Assembly: GCF_011320115.1 (NCBI RefSeq)
Contig: NZ_JAANOZ010000002.1
Location: 248,001 to 312,000 of the forward strand
From: Croceibacterium segetis
GTDB lineage: Bacteria > Pseudomonadota > Alphaproteobacteria > Sphingomonadales > Sphingomonadaceae
DNA length: 64,000 nucleotides
Direction of reading: 5' to 3'
In this document: piece by piece, positions 26,469-35,850 of the stretch
Position numbering within the stretch: the first letter of the stretch is position 1
Layout: each line of letters starts with the position of its first letter
The notes under the pieces: model-generated
What the model was told of the DNA's origin: nothing
Database searches by the model: none
What the model saw: the letters and a program-made list of their open reading frames with translations, nothing else
Program-made: the position numbers and the translations under genes

Positions 26469-27755
26469 CTAGAGGGAAGTCAGCGCCATCGCGACCACCG
26501 CCGCCGCCATCACCGCGGTGGCCAACCACCCGAGCCACCGCAGCGGACCGCGCACGGTGAACCGGCCCATCACGTCGGCGCGCGCGGTGAGCAGCATCAT
26601 GATCGCCATCACCGGCACCGCGACCACGCCGTTGATCACCGCGGTCCAGTAGAGCGCCTTGATCGGGTTGATCGGGGTGAAGTTGATGACCATTCCCACG
26701 GCCGTGGCGAACACGATGGCGCCGTAAAAGGCCTTCGCCTGCAGCGGCTTGCGCGCCAGTCCGACCGGCCACCCGCCCGCCTCGCCGAGGGCATAGGCAG
26801 CCGATCCGGCAAGCACCGGCACCGCCAGCAGCCCGGTGCCGACGATACCCAGCGCGAAGATGATCGTCGCGCCGGAACCCGCGATCGGCCGTAGCGCCTC
26901 GGCCGCCTGGGCCGACGTCTGGATGTCGGTGATCCCGGCGCCGTGCAGTGTGGCGGCGGTGGCGAACACGATGGCCAGCGCCACGAGGTTCGAGGCGGCC
27001 ATTCCGCCGAGCGTGTCGTATTCGATCCGCTCCAGCTCGGCCTCGCCCTGCTCCGGATCCCTGGTCAGCGCCTGGCGGTCGGGGTTCTCGGCAACGTCTT
27101 GGGCTTCTTCCGATGCCTGCCAGAAGAACAGGTACGGGCTGATCGTCGTGCCGAACACGGCGACGATCGTGGTCAGGTAGCCGGTGCTCCAGGCGAAATC
27201 GGGGACCACGAGCCGAAGCAGCGCCTCGCCCCAGTCCACTTTCACCAGCACCAGCGTCACGACGTAGGCCAGCAGGGTCAGGCTCAGCCATTTGAGCACC
27301 GCGACGTAGCGCTGATAGCTCATGACCACCTGGGTTACCGCGCAGAACGCGGCGAAGCCGACCAGGTAGGCGGCGTCGGGCCCGCCCAGCACCAGGCGCG
27401 TCGCGTCGGCCATCGCGCCGAGGTCGGCGCCGATGTTGATCGTGTTGGCGACCAGCAGCAGGGCGACCACGGCGTTGAGCAGCGGGCGCGGATAGTACCG
27501 CCGCAAGTTGCCGGCGATGCCGTGCCCGGTCGTGCGGCCGATCCGCGCGCTGATCATCTGTACGGCGGCCATCAGCGGATAAGTCAGCAGCAGGGTCCAG
27601 CCGAGGGCGTAGCCGAACGCCGCACCGGCCTGGCTATAAGTGGCGATTCCGCTCGGGTCGTCGTCGGAGGCGCCGGTGATCAACCCTGGGCCGATGATCC
27701 GGCGCAGGCGCTCGCGCAGCGTATCCGAGCCGTCCTTGTCCGCGCGACCTTTCAC
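26469..27755 (-). CDS. Nramp-related divalent metal transporter with non-canonical metal site
   Basis: This 428-residue protein has about 11 membrane spans of LeuT fold. The first helix reads 'GASDDDPSGIATYSQAGA', where classical Mn/Fe Nramp proteins have Asp-Pro-Gly-Asn. The sixth helix reads 'FGTTISPYLFFWQASEEAQ' in place of the Met-Pro-His motif. Such changes are known from Nramp-related groups with altered ion preference, for instance Mg2+ transporters, so the substrate is uncertain. It begins 5 bases after the DUF1003 gene and likely shares its transcript. Confidence 0.85.
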   Translation of the reverse strand: MKGRADKDGSDTLRERLRRIIGPGLITGASDDDPSGIATYSQAGAAFGYALGWTLLLTYPLMAAVQMISARIGRTTGHGIAGNLRRYYPRPLLNAVVALLLVANTINIGADLGAMADATRLVLGGPDAAYLVGFAAFCAVTQVVMSYQRYVAVLKWLSLTLLAYVVTLVLVKVDWGEALLRLVVPDFAWSTGYLTTIVAVFGTTISPYLFFWQASEEAQDVAENPDRQALTRDPEQGEAELERIEYDTLGGMAASNLVALAIVFATAATLHGAGITDIQTSAQAAEALRPIAGSGATIIFALGIVGTGLLAVPVLAGSAAYALGEAGGWPVGLARKPLQAKAFYGAIVFATAVGMVINFTPINPIKALYWTAVINGVVAVPVMAIMMLLTARADVMGRFTVRGPLRWLGWLATAVMAAAVVAMALTSL

Positions 27756-27760
27756 CGCGC

Positions 27761-28330
27761 CTAATCGCCCAGCTCGTGGATCAGCGACTGGATGTCGTCG
27801 ACCAGCCGTTCGTCATCCTCGGATTTCCGGGCGGCGCGCAGCATCATGTGGGTGAAACGATCAACGCGGCGAGAAAGGCGCAGAATTTCCAGCTGGGTCC
27901 GCAGATTGACCTCGTAATCGTGCCGCGCGGCGATGCGATCCTTCTTCGCTTGACGGTTCTGGCTCATCATGATCACCGGCGCCTGGATCGCGGCGAGCAT
28001 CGACAGCATCAAGTTGAGGAAGATGAAGGGATAGGCGTCGAACGGCTTGGCCCCCATCTCCTGCAGCACGCCGCTGTTGAGGATCATCCACCCGAACAGC
28101 ACCACGCCGAAGGCGATGATGAAGCCCCAGCTGCCGCCGACCGCCGCCACCCGGTCGGCCAGGCGGTCGCCGAAGCTCATGTTGAGCTGCGCCGCCTCGT
28201 TGGCGTCGACGCCGATGTAGTTGCCCGCCGCGACGCGCTCGAGCACGCTTTGCTCTTCCTCCTCGAGATCGCAGAGTTCGCGCCCGAGCAATTCGCGCGC
28301 GAGGCTGTCCGGATCCGACGGGCGGATCAT
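27761..28330 (-). CDS. DUF1003 membrane protein
   Basis: This 189-residue protein has a soluble acidic N-terminus ('CDLEEEEQSVLERVAAG'). Two close membrane spans follow ('WGFIIAFGVVLFGWMIL' and 'DAYPFIFLNLMLSMLAAIQA'), then 'PVIMMSQNRQAKKDRIAARH' and a C-terminal coiled region. This is the DUF1003 layout, of unknown function. The ATG overlaps the LysRS stop by 4 bases. Confidence 0.9.
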   Translation of the reverse strand: MIRPSDPDSLARELLGRELCDLEEEEQSVLERVAAGNYIGVDANEAAQLNMSFGDRLADRVAAVGGSWGFIIAFGVVLFGWMILNSGVLQEMGAKPFDAYPFIFLNLMLSMLAAIQAPVIMMSQNRQAKKDRIAARHDYEVNLRTQLEILRLSRRVDRFTHMMLRAARKSEDDERLVDDIQSLIHELGD

Positions 28331-29928
28331 CGCGCGAGCGCCTCGGCGATCAGCTGGCGAGTGTTGGCCACTCCGTAAAGCGCGATGAAGCTGCCCATGC
28401 GCGGGCCTTGCGAGCTGCCGAGAAGCGTCTCGTAAAGCGCCCGAAACCAGTCGCGCAGGCTTTCGAAGGCGTAGGTCTCGTCCTTGCCGATCTCGTAGAT
28501 CGCCGTCTGCAGCTCTTCGGCGGGTGTATCGTCGGGGGCTTCGGCGAGCATGGCGTCGAGAGCCATAAGCGCTTTCGCCTCGTTCGGTTCCGGTGCGCGC
28601 CTGACCAGCGTCGGCGCGACGAAGTCGCGATTGTAGGCCAGGGCGCGGTCGACCAACGCCTCGAGCGCGGGATGATGCCGCGGGTCGAGTTCGGCGATGT
28701 AGTTGCCGAGATAGGTCCACACCTGCTCGTGCGTCGCATGGGTGCCGAGCACGCCGACGAGGTTGAGCAGCAGGCCGAAGGTCACCGGCAGCGTGTCGCC
28801 GTCGCCGCCGTGGTAACCGTTGGTGCGCAGCAAGTGCCAAGCCGGGTTGCCGAGCCGCTGCTCGAGCGGCTGCTCGGGGATCTTGGCGCGAAACTGCCAG
28901 TATTCGTCGACCGCTTTCGGAATGACCCCGATGTGCAGGCTCTTGGCGCTTTTCGGCTCGCGATAGATGTAGAAGCCGAGGCTTTCCTCCGTGCCGTAAG
29001 TCAGCCATTCCTCGATCGTCAGGCCGTTGCCTTTCGACTTTGAGATCTTCTCGCCCTTTTCGTCGAGGAACAGCTCGTAGATCAGGCCTTCGGGCCGCTG
29101 ACCGCCGAGCACCTTCACGATCCGCCCCGACTGGGTGACGCTGTCGGTCAGGTCCTTGCCGCACATCTCGTAGTCGACGCCGAGCGCGAACCATCGCATC
29201 GCCCAGTCGACCTTCCACTGCAGCTTGGACATGCCGCCGAGCGCCGACTGCTCGACCACCGTCCCGTCCTCGTCCTCGAACCGTATAATTCCCGCGGCGG
29301 GATCGATCACCTCGACCGGCACCTGCAGCACGACGCCGCTGTCGGGGCTCACCGGCAGGACCGGCGAATAAGTCCGTCGCCGCTCTTCGCGCAGGGTCGG
29401 CAGCATGATGTCCATGATCGAGTGAAAGTGCGTGAGGACGTTGCGCAAGGCGTCGTCGAACGCGCCCGAATTGTACTGATCGGATGCCGAGACGAACTCG
29501 TAGTCGAAGCCGAACTGGTCGAGGAAACTGCGCAGCCTGGCGTTGTTATGGTGCGCAAAGCTTTCGAACCCGGCGTTGAACGGGTCGGGAATGCGCGTCA
29601 GCGGCTTGCCGAGGTTGGCGGCGAGCAGCGCGTGGTTGGGCACGTTGTCGGGCACCTTGCGCAAGCCGTCCATGTCGTCGCTGAAAGCGACGAGCCTGGT
29701 GGGAGCGCCGCCCGAGACGATCTCGTAAGCGCGCCGCACCAGCGTGGTGCGCAGCACTTCCTGGAAGGTGCCGATGTGCGGCAGGCCCGATGGGCCATAG
29801 CCTGTCTCAAACAACACGGGCGCCCCGCCCGGTTTTCCGTTGGGATAGCGTTTGACGAGCTTCATCGCCTCCTGGAACGGCCAGGCCTTGGACACGCGGG
29901 CGGCTTCGATCAGCGTCTCGTCAATCAT
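28327..29928 (-). CDS. lysK: Lysyl-tRNA synthetase, class I
   Basis: This 533-residue enzyme charges tRNA-Lys. The class I Rossmann motifs are visible: 'GYGPSGLPHIGTFQEVLR' (HIGH equivalent) and 'GEKISKSKGNGL' (KMSKS equivalent). 'FSDDMDGLRKVPDNVPN' is typical of the class I LysRS found in archaea and alphaproteobacteria, unlike the class II enzyme of E. coli. ATG 29928 ('MIDETLIEAARVSKAWPFQE') is chosen, as longer forms add an Arg-rich tail in the divergent promoter region. Confidence 0.95.
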   Translation of the reverse strand: MIDETLIEAARVSKAWPFQEAMKLVKRYPNGKPGGAPVLFETGYGPSGLPHIGTFQEVLRTTLVRRAYEIVSGGAPTRLVAFSDDMDGLRKVPDNVPNHALLAANLGKPLTRIPDPFNAGFESFAHHNNARLRSFLDQFGFDYEFVSASDQYNSGAFDDALRNVLTHFHSIMDIMLPTLREERRRTYSPVLPVSPDSGVVLQVPVEVIDPAAGIIRFEDEDGTVVEQSALGGMSKLQWKVDWAMRWFALGVDYEMCGKDLTDSVTQSGRIVKVLGGQRPEGLIYELFLDEKGEKISKSKGNGLTIEEWLTYGTEESLGFYIYREPKSAKSLHIGVIPKAVDEYWQFRAKIPEQPLEQRLGNPAWHLLRTNGYHGGDGDTLPVTFGLLLNLVGVLGTHATHEQVWTYLGNYIAELDPRHHPALEALVDRALAYNRDFVAPTLVRRAPEPNEAKALMALDAMLAEAPDDTPAEELQTAIYEIGKDETYAFESLRDWFRALYETLLGSSQGPRMGSFIALYGVANTRQLIAEALAR

Positions 29929-30086
29929 CCCGCGCGCTCTTGCGGATGCAGCGCCTGCGCGCAAGCGCGGACTGGCGTCCTTGCGTGGTCGAGAGCTCGC
30001 CGGTAGACCTTTCCACCACCGGGGCAAAGCAACCTCCCGGATAGGCTCGGCGCCCAAGCGTTGCCTTCACTTCCGCCGCGGCGGGC

Positions 30087-31418
30087 ATGGAGGTATTGCG
30101 AATGGCCAGCGGTCCCCTTCACCATCCCACCTTCTCAGAGCTGACGCGCGTCTCGGCGCGGATCGGCTTTCTCAGCTTCGGCGGACCGGCCGGCCAGATC
30201 GCCCTGATGCACCGCGAGCTGGTCGATGAGCGACGCTGGCTGGACGAGGACGAATACCTCCAGGCGCTCAACTTGTGCCACCTCCTCCCCGGACCCGAGG
30301 CGCAGCAGCTGGCCACGTGGATCGGCTGGAAGCTCCACGGCTGGAAGGGCGGCGTGATCGCCGGCGGGTTATTCGTCTTCCCCGGCGCGTTCGTCATGCT
30401 CGGCCTGTCGATCCTCTACGCGCTCGCCGCCGACCTCGCCTGGTTCGCCGCGCTGTTCCTCGGCATCAAGGCGGCGGTGCTGGCGATCATCGCCCAGGCC
30501 TTGGCGCGGATCGCCGGGCGCGCGCTCAAGACCCGGCTGCAGTGGGCCATGGCGCTGGCAGCATTCGCCGCGCTGTTCGCGTTCCAGGCGCCGTTTCCGC
30601 TGGTGGTTCTCGGCGCACTGGCGATCGGCCTGTGGGCCGGGGCGAGGCGGCCCGACCTGCTCGCCCTCAAACCGGTGGAGCCCTTGACTGGCCGCGGACG
30701 CGCTCCGTGGCGCGCGACCATCGCCGCCGCGCTCGTGTGGGGCACGATCTGGGCGGCGCCGATGGTCCTGGTGCTGGTCCTGCTCGGCCGCGACCACGTT
30801 CTATGGCACATCGGCGTGTTCTTCTCGCAGCTTGCGGTGGTGACGTTCGGCGGCGCCTACGCGGTGCTCGCATACATGGCGCAGCAGGCCGTCAGCGGCT
30901 TCGGCTGGCTCGGCGCGGGCGAGATGGCCGACGGCCTGGGCCTGGCCGAAACTACGCCCGGCCCGCTGATCATGGTCACCCAGTTCGTCGGCTTCCTCGC
31001 CGCCTTCCGCTCGCCCGCGCCGTTCGGACCGATCTTCGCTGGCGTACTCGGCGCGGTGCTAACCACCTGGGTGACCTTCGCGCCATGCTTCCTGTGGATC
31101 TTCGCCTTCGCGCCGTGGATGGAGCGCCTCCAGCGCGCGCCCGCGCTCAAGGGCGGGCTGGCGGGGGTGACGGCATCCGTCGTCGGCGTGATCGCCAATC
31201 TCGCGCTGTGGTTTTCGCTTCATGTCCTGTTCGTGAGGATCAGGGATTTCGCCTTCGGACCGGTACACCTGCAGGCGCCGGATCTCGCCAGCTTCGATTG
31301 GCGGGCCGGGGTGATTTCGGTCGTGGCGGCGGGGCTGATCTTCGCCTTCCGGCGTGGCATCATCACCACGCTGGCGGTTTCGGCAGCGCTCGGCCTGGTG
31401 CTGGAGCGACTGGTCTGA
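30087..31418 (+). CDS. chrA: Chromate transporter, ChrA family
   Basis: This 443-residue protein has two homologous membrane halves. Each half carries the CHR signature: 'FLSFGGPAGQIALMHRELVD' with 'LPGPEAQQLATWIGW', and 'VVTFGGAYAVLAYMAQQAV' with 'TTPGPLIMVTQFVGF'. ChrA exports chromate by anion exchange and may carry sulfate. ATG 30102 ('MASGPL') is a possible shorter start. It is divergent from lysK. No chrB regulator is adjacent. Confidence 0.92.
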   Translation: MEVLRMASGPLHHPTFSELTRVSARIGFLSFGGPAGQIALMHRELVDERRWLDEDEYLQALNLCHLLPGPEAQQLATWIGWKLHGWKGGVIAGGLFVFPGAFVMLGLSILYALAADLAWFAALFLGIKAAVLAIIAQALARIAGRALKTRLQWAMALAAFAALFAFQAPFPLVVLGALAIGLWAGARRPDLLALKPVEPLTGRGRAPWRATIAAALVWGTIWAAPMVLVLVLLGRDHVLWHIGVFFSQLAVVTFGGAYAVLAYMAQQAVSGFGWLGAGEMADGLGLAETTPGPLIMVTQFVGFLAAFRSPAPFGPIFAGVLGAVLTTWVTFAPCFLWIFAFAPWMERLQRAPALKGGLAGVTASVVGVIANLALWFSLHVLFVRIRDFAFGPVHLQAPDLASFDWRAGVISVVAAGLIFAFRRGIITTLAVSAALGLVLERLV

Positions 31419-31431
31419 CGCATCAGCACCG

Positions 31432-31453
31432 TCCGCCAGTGGATACTGGCGGA
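31432..31453. terminator. Hairpin in the convergent chrA / membrane-protein gap
   Basis: TCCGCCAGT (31432-31440), loop GGAT, ACTGGCGGA (31445-31453) form a perfect 9-bp stem in the 51-base gap between convergent genes. There is no T-run on either side. A bidirectional role is plausible. Confidence 0.5.
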
Positions 31454-31469
31454 AGGCCGAGCGAACCTG

Positions 31470-31868
31470 TCAGGCCTCGGCGACGTGCCGGACATGCTTC
31501 GCCCGGCGCATCAGCGAGCCCAGCGCGAGAGCGATGATCAGCAGCGCCGGCACGTCGCCGACAAGGTGGCCGCGGTGCATCGCCTGCGTCGCGCCCTGCC
31601 AGGCCATGACGGCCGCATGGACCACGCTCGACCAGACGGTGAACCAGACAAGCGAAGCGTTCGCCATCGGGTCCCTCGCCGCGCGGATCAGAAATACGCC
31701 GAGCGTGGCGTACACCCCGACGATCATCATGTAGTAGTCGTTCGAAGCGGGTGAGCCCTCATGCCAGGCCCAGCCCGAAGGCCAGACAAGCGCGAGAACA
31801 TAGAGCAGGCAGCACGCCGCTCCGGAGAGGACCAGGGCAGCGGAAAGCAGGGGGTCCTTCGTAGACAT
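31470..31868 (-). CDS. Conserved hypothetical four-helix membrane protein
   Basis: This 132-residue protein has four hydrophobic spans (about 8-28, 45-65, 72-92, 104-120) and a basic C-terminus ending 'MRRAKHVRHVAEA'. The ATG has AGGAAAGGTG upstream. The layout resembles small DUF6632-like membrane proteins, but I am not certain of the family. It is divergent from the MoaF-like operon, across 227 bases that hold no other gene. Confidence 0.6.
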   Translation of the reverse strand: MSTKDPLLSAALVLSGAACCLLYVLALVWPSGWAWHEGSPASNDYYMMIVGVYATLGVFLIRAARDPMANASLVWFTVWSSVVHAAVMAWQGATQAMHRGHLVGDVPALLIIALALGSLMRRAKHVRHVAEA

Positions 31869-32095
31869 TTGAGTTCACCTTTCCTGAGCTAGCGCGACCC
31901 GTTTCGCGGTCCCGTTAGTTCGCTTGGAGTCTTCGATGCCAATTGAAGATCATGCGTGCCCCATAAGGCAGACTTATGGATTCGAGGGGCGACCTAGCTC
32001 TTCCAAACCGTCTCTGCGCTTCCAAGCCGATTCCCCGCTTGCGCTCGCCCCTCGCTGTGGCAGGATAAAGTCAACGATAAGGGAGAGGGGGAGCC

Positions 32096-33805
32096 ATGGC
32101 CCTGCAGGCCTATCCGGACGTGCCGCTGTTCCGGTATCCGTATACCGATCTCGGCGAAGCGCAGATCGCCGCCGCGCTGGCCGCGCCGGGACGGGTCGGG
32201 CCGGCGGGCAAGGGGCCGCTCGACAACAACCTCTCCGGCAAGGTGCTGAGCTTCACCGGCGACGGGGGCAACAAGCTCTCGTGGACTTTCGGCAGCGGCA
32301 ATCGGGTGACTTTCGCCGGCAAGCAGGCCGGCTACGGCTCCCTCGATCTCGATCACCTGACGCTGTTCGCCCATCTTGTGCCCGGCACGACCACCGGCTA
32401 CGCGGTCGCCTGGGACCGCCAGACGGGCGCGGCGACGGTGTTCGAGCTGTGGTTCGGCGGCGGCCCGGCGCCGCGGGCGCGCGAGCTCAATCGCGAAGTC
32501 TATTTCGGTCGCATGGCCGGTGCGATCGATGCGAAGGAGAAACACGGCCGCACGCTGCGGGTCGAGGGCCGCGCGTTCATGTGGCAGGAAGACACCGGCA
32601 ACCGCACGATCGAGTACTACCCGAGCTCGACTTACAGCCACTGGGTCGAACTCGACCGGTTGAAGGATTACCGCGGCTATTCGGCGCCGACCGACTACGT
32701 CCAGCTGACCGAGGACGTCTACGCCGTCGCGCGCATCGAGGCGGAATTCTCGGGCCTCCTCCAGCTCTACATTGCGGACGTCAACCGGCTGCAGCAGGTC
32801 GGCGTGCGCCTGGGCTTCAATGGCGCCGACGCGCTCGAGTTCTACATGTTCCGCGGCACTGGCGAATGGCTCGGCCAGATCGCCCGGTTCGAGAAGCTCG
32901 GCGATTTCTCGGCCGACCCGTTGCCGATTCCGAATGGCAAGAAAGGCGAACGACGCGTCTATCGCCCGCTGGCGACGATGGACAAGATGACCCGCGCCGA
33001 AGTCGACGCAGTGGTCGCCAAGGGCGTCCACGTGTTCGACAGGCCGAGCCCGATGGCCGGCAACGGCACGGCGGCCAGCGGCGCGCTCGCCGGCAAGGTC
33101 TTCGCCATCGAATACGACGGCGGGCAGCGGATGGAATACCGCTTCACCGGTCCCGACACGCTGCAGTGGTCGATGAACGGCGGGGACGTCGTGCCGGCGC
33201 GCTACAACGCGTGGGAAATGATGCCCGGCGCGTTCATCTTCGGCCACTTGCTCGAAGGCCAGCCGAACCACGACGGGCACATCGTCGTCGTCGACCTCTC
33301 GACCGGCATGGCGACGAACTACCACGGCTATCTCAACACGCCTTACTTCGCCAACGAGGCGGGTTGCGAGACGCTGTTCGGCAAGGTCGTCGGCCAGGGC
33401 ATTCCCGATCCCGGCCGCAAACGGCACGAGCGCACGCGCGACATGCTCGGGCGGGCGTTCACCTGGGAATATTCGCCCGGGCTCAACTCGATGCACCTCT
33501 ATTCGACGCCGTGGACCACCTCGTGGATCATCCCGACCCCGGACGGCCACTTCGCCACCGAATGGAGCGGCAGCGGCGACTTCGTGAAGATCCGCGACCA
33601 GCTCTATTTCGGCCGCTGGCAGGAGGAGGCCTGCAACGGCACGCTCGGCACCGTGCTGATCAACATGCGCACCATGCACGATGCCGGGATCGGCTATCAC
33701 TGCGGCAAGCAAGGGGGCCTGAGCATGAGCGCCGTGGGCGCGCCCAGCCGCCACGCCGGCAAGTTCGACGTCGAGCGTTTCTTCCCGGTGCGGAAAGGGA
33801 ACTGA
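32096..33805 (+). CDS. MoaF-like protein with about four lipocalin-like units
   Basis: This 569-residue protein has no signal peptide. Units beginning 'LSGKVLSFTGDGGNKLSW', 'VEGRAFMWQEDTGNRTIEY', 'LAGKVFAIEYDGGQRMEYRF' and 'LGRAFTWEYSPGLNSMHLY' share the pattern '[GR]-x-F/V-x-[WIF] ... G ... E/L-x-[YW]'. This pattern is like the MoaF N- and C-terminal domains (calycin-type barrels). MoaF was first seen in the Klebsiella monoamine (moa) regulon and has no proven activity. Here the architecture is doubled. RBS GGGAGAGGGGGAG precedes the ATG. It heads a three-gene unit with a Tat-exported protein (2 bases on) and a tannase-type esterase. Confidence 0.65.
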   Translation: MALQAYPDVPLFRYPYTDLGEAQIAAALAAPGRVGPAGKGPLDNNLSGKVLSFTGDGGNKLSWTFGSGNRVTFAGKQAGYGSLDLDHLTLFAHLVPGTTTGYAVAWDRQTGAATVFELWFGGGPAPRARELNREVYFGRMAGAIDAKEKHGRTLRVEGRAFMWQEDTGNRTIEYYPSSTYSHWVELDRLKDYRGYSAPTDYVQLTEDVYAVARIEAEFSGLLQLYIADVNRLQQVGVRLGFNGADALEFYMFRGTGEWLGQIARFEKLGDFSADPLPIPNGKKGERRVYRPLATMDKMTRAEVDAVVAKGVHVFDRPSPMAGNGTAASGALAGKVFAIEYDGGQRMEYRFTGPDTLQWSMNGGDVVPARYNAWEMMPGAFIFGHLLEGQPNHDGHIVVVDLSTGMATNYHGYLNTPYFANEAGCETLFGKVVGQGIPDPGRKRHERTRDMLGRAFTWEYSPGLNSMHLYSTPWTTSWIIPTPDGHFATEWSGSGDFVKIRDQLYFGRWQEEACNGTLGTVLINMRTMHDAGIGYHCGKQGGLSMSAVGAPSRHAGKFDVERFFPVRKGN

Positions 33806-33807
33806 CC

Positions 33808-34275
33808 ATGGAAAAGACCGCTACCGCCACCGATCGCCGGAGCTTCATCAAGAGCGGAGCCATCGTCGCCGCGCCTCTCGCCGTGATGGCGCCGGCGGCC
33901 GCGTTTGCCGCCGACGACGGCAGTAAGGCGAGGCTCGTGCGGCTCGAGGACGAGAAAGCGATCCAGGCGCTCCACCGCGACCTCGTGCGCGAGGTGAACG
34001 GCGGCGAGCACAAGCTCGCCGAGGGCCTCACCGCCCTCGCAGTTGATCCCGCGGACGAGTTGCAGATCGCCTTCGCCGAGGACGGCCGCAGCGCGCGCTG
34101 CCGCCGTGCCTGCACGGCGAGCTTCCGCACCGAATTCACCGGCCACTCGACTCTCGAGCAGATGCACCGGCTGCAAGGCCAGGGACAGCACAGCCATGAG
34201 GAATCGCGCGAGCTGGTCGTCGAATATGAAAAGGGCAAGCACGGCTGGGCCATCGCCCGCGCCCGGCTTGCCTGA
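33808..34275 (+). CDS. Tat-exported small protein, NTF2/SnoaL-like
   Basis: This 155-residue protein has a twin-arginine signal 'DRRSFIKSGAIVAAPLAVM' ending 'AAAFAADDG'. The mature part begins 'LVRLEDEKAIQALHRDLVRE', which resembles the first helix of NTF2/SnoaL-like cone-shaped domains. A Cys-containing segment 'SARCRRACTAS' and a His-rich 'GQGQHSHEESRELV' follow. Function is unknown. It starts 2 bases after the MoaF-like stop codon, so translation is coupled. Confidence 0.6.
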   Translation: MEKTATATDRRSFIKSGAIVAAPLAVMAPAAAFAADDGSKARLVRLEDEKAIQALHRDLVREVNGGEHKLAEGLTALAVDPADELQIAFAEDGRSARCRRACTASFRTEFTGHSTLEQMHRLQGQGQHSHEESRELVVEYEKGKHGWAIARARLA

Positions 34276-34296
34276 GGTCGCAACAGGGAGAGTACC

Positions 34297-35841
34297 ATGC
34301 GTTACGCACTGATCGCCGGACTGGCGCTGCTGGCTTGCGGCTGCACCACGACCACTTCGAGCGGTGGCACCGCCACCGGTGCGGGTTCAACCGCGGGCTC
34401 AGCCGCATGCACGGCGTTCGACGCCTCCAGGCTCGGCCTCGCCGACGCCACGGCAACCTACTTCCCGGCCGACGCGGCCAAGGGCCTGCCGGCCAATTGC
34501 GACATCAAGGGCACCCTGCACCCGGTCGCCGGATCGAACATCGGCGTGGTCTATCGCCTGCCCGACAACTGGAACGGCAAGGTCTACGGCATCGGCGGCG
34601 GCGGCTGGGCGGGCAACGTGACGCTGCAGGCGGCCACCGAAGCGCTGCAGGCCGGGTATGCGACGATGCAGACCGACGGCGGCCATCCCGGCACCGGGGT
34701 GTGGGACAATGCCTGGGCGCAGAACCCCGAAACCGCGAAGGACTTCAGCTACCGCGCGATCCACGAGATGACGGTCGCCGGAAAGGAGCTCGCCACCGCT
34801 TATTACGGCCGCAAGTTCGACAACGCCTACTACGTCGGCTGCTCGACCGGCGGGCGCATGGGATTGATGGAGGCGCAGCGCTTCCCCGACGACTACGACG
34901 CCATCGTCGCCGGCGCGCCGGTCTACACGCTGCAGACTCAGACCACCGGGCTGATGCGCACTAATGCGTTCGGCGCGCGCGGCGCGGCGTTCAGCGCCGA
35001 CGACCTCAAGCTGGCCCAGGATTCCGCCCTCGCCCAGTGCGACGCCGACGACGGGCTCAAGGACGGGCTGATCAACGATCCACGCGCTTGCCACTGGGAC
35101 CCGGCGACGATCGAGTGCTCGGGCGCCAAGACCGCCAGCTGCCTTGCCGCGCCGCAAGTCACCGCGCTGAGGTCGCTCTACGACGGGATCAAGTCGCCCG
35201 ACGGGCAATGGGCGATGTGGCCGATCAGCCGCGGCGGCGAGACCGGGTGGAGCTTCTTCATCGGCACCAGCGGCAAGCCCGACACCACCGGCGGCGGCGG
35301 GCTGCTCGGCCTCAAGCCGCTGGTGTTCCCCAATCGCGACATCGACTGGGCGCATTTCTCGGCGGCGACCGACGCGCCGCAGGTCCGCAACAGCGCCTTC
35401 GCGAAAATGTACGAGGCCAAGGACCCCAACCTGTCGAAGTTCTTCGCCCGCGGCGGCAAGCTGCTCGTCTGGCACGGCGAGAGCGACCCCGGCCCCGCGC
35501 CCACGGGCACGCTCGACTACGCCCGGCAGGTCATGGCGCAGAATCCGCGTGCGGCGCAGCAGTTCCGCACCTTCCTCGCCCCCGGTGTCGGCCACTGTGG
35601 CGGCGGCCCCGGCGCGGACGTGCTGCCGGTGGCGCAAGCGATCGACAGCTGGGTCCACACGGGCACCGCGCCCGAGAGCCTGATCGCCACCAAGCGCGAC
35701 AAGTCGCTCACCCGGCTCGACTGTGCCTGGCCCAAGGTCGCGCACTACGCCGGCGTCGGCGATCCGAACGATCCCTCAAGCTGGCGCTGCGTGGCGCGTG
35801 CCGGCGCCGGCAAGGTCTCGGGGCCGGGCGAGCGCGGCTAA
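34297..35841 (+). CDS. Tannase/feruloyl esterase family lipoprotein
   Basis: This 514-residue alpha/beta hydrolase has a lipoprotein signal 'ALIAGLALLACGC'. The nucleophile is Ser183 in 'GCSTGGRMGLMEAQRFP', the motif of the tannase family. The acid 'ESDPGPAPTGTLDYARQV' and His in 'APGVGHCGGGPGAD' complete the triad, and paired Cys residues flank these sites as in fungal tannases. Such enzymes release hydroxycinnamic or gallic acids from esters at the cell surface. It is the last gene of the MoaF-like unit and is followed by a strong terminator. Confidence 0.88.
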   Translation: MRYALIAGLALLACGCTTTTSSGGTATGAGSTAGSAACTAFDASRLGLADATATYFPADAAKGLPANCDIKGTLHPVAGSNIGVVYRLPDNWNGKVYGIGGGGWAGNVTLQAATEALQAGYATMQTDGGHPGTGVWDNAWAQNPETAKDFSYRAIHEMTVAGKELATAYYGRKFDNAYYVGCSTGGRMGLMEAQRFPDDYDAIVAGAPVYTLQTQTTGLMRTNAFGARGAAFSADDLKLAQDSALAQCDADDGLKDGLINDPRACHWDPATIECSGAKTASCLAAPQVTALRSLYDGIKSPDGQWAMWPISRGGETGWSFFIGTSGKPDTTGGGGLLGLKPLVFPNRDIDWAHFSAATDAPQVRNSAFAKMYEAKDPNLSKFFARGGKLLVWHGESDPGPAPTGTLDYARQVMAQNPRAAQQFRTFLAPGVGHCGGGPGADVLPVAQAIDSWVHTGTAPESLIATKRDKSLTRLDCAWPKVAHYAGVGDPNDPSSWRCVARAGAGKVSGPGERG

Positions 35842-35850
35842 GCGCACAAA

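Noticed and set aside
31924-33807. In-frame extension of the Tat-exported protein back through the MoaF-like gene
   Set aside because: The upstream part is an out-of-frame shadow of the MoaF-like coding sequence. The real start opens on a twin-arginine signal at 33808.
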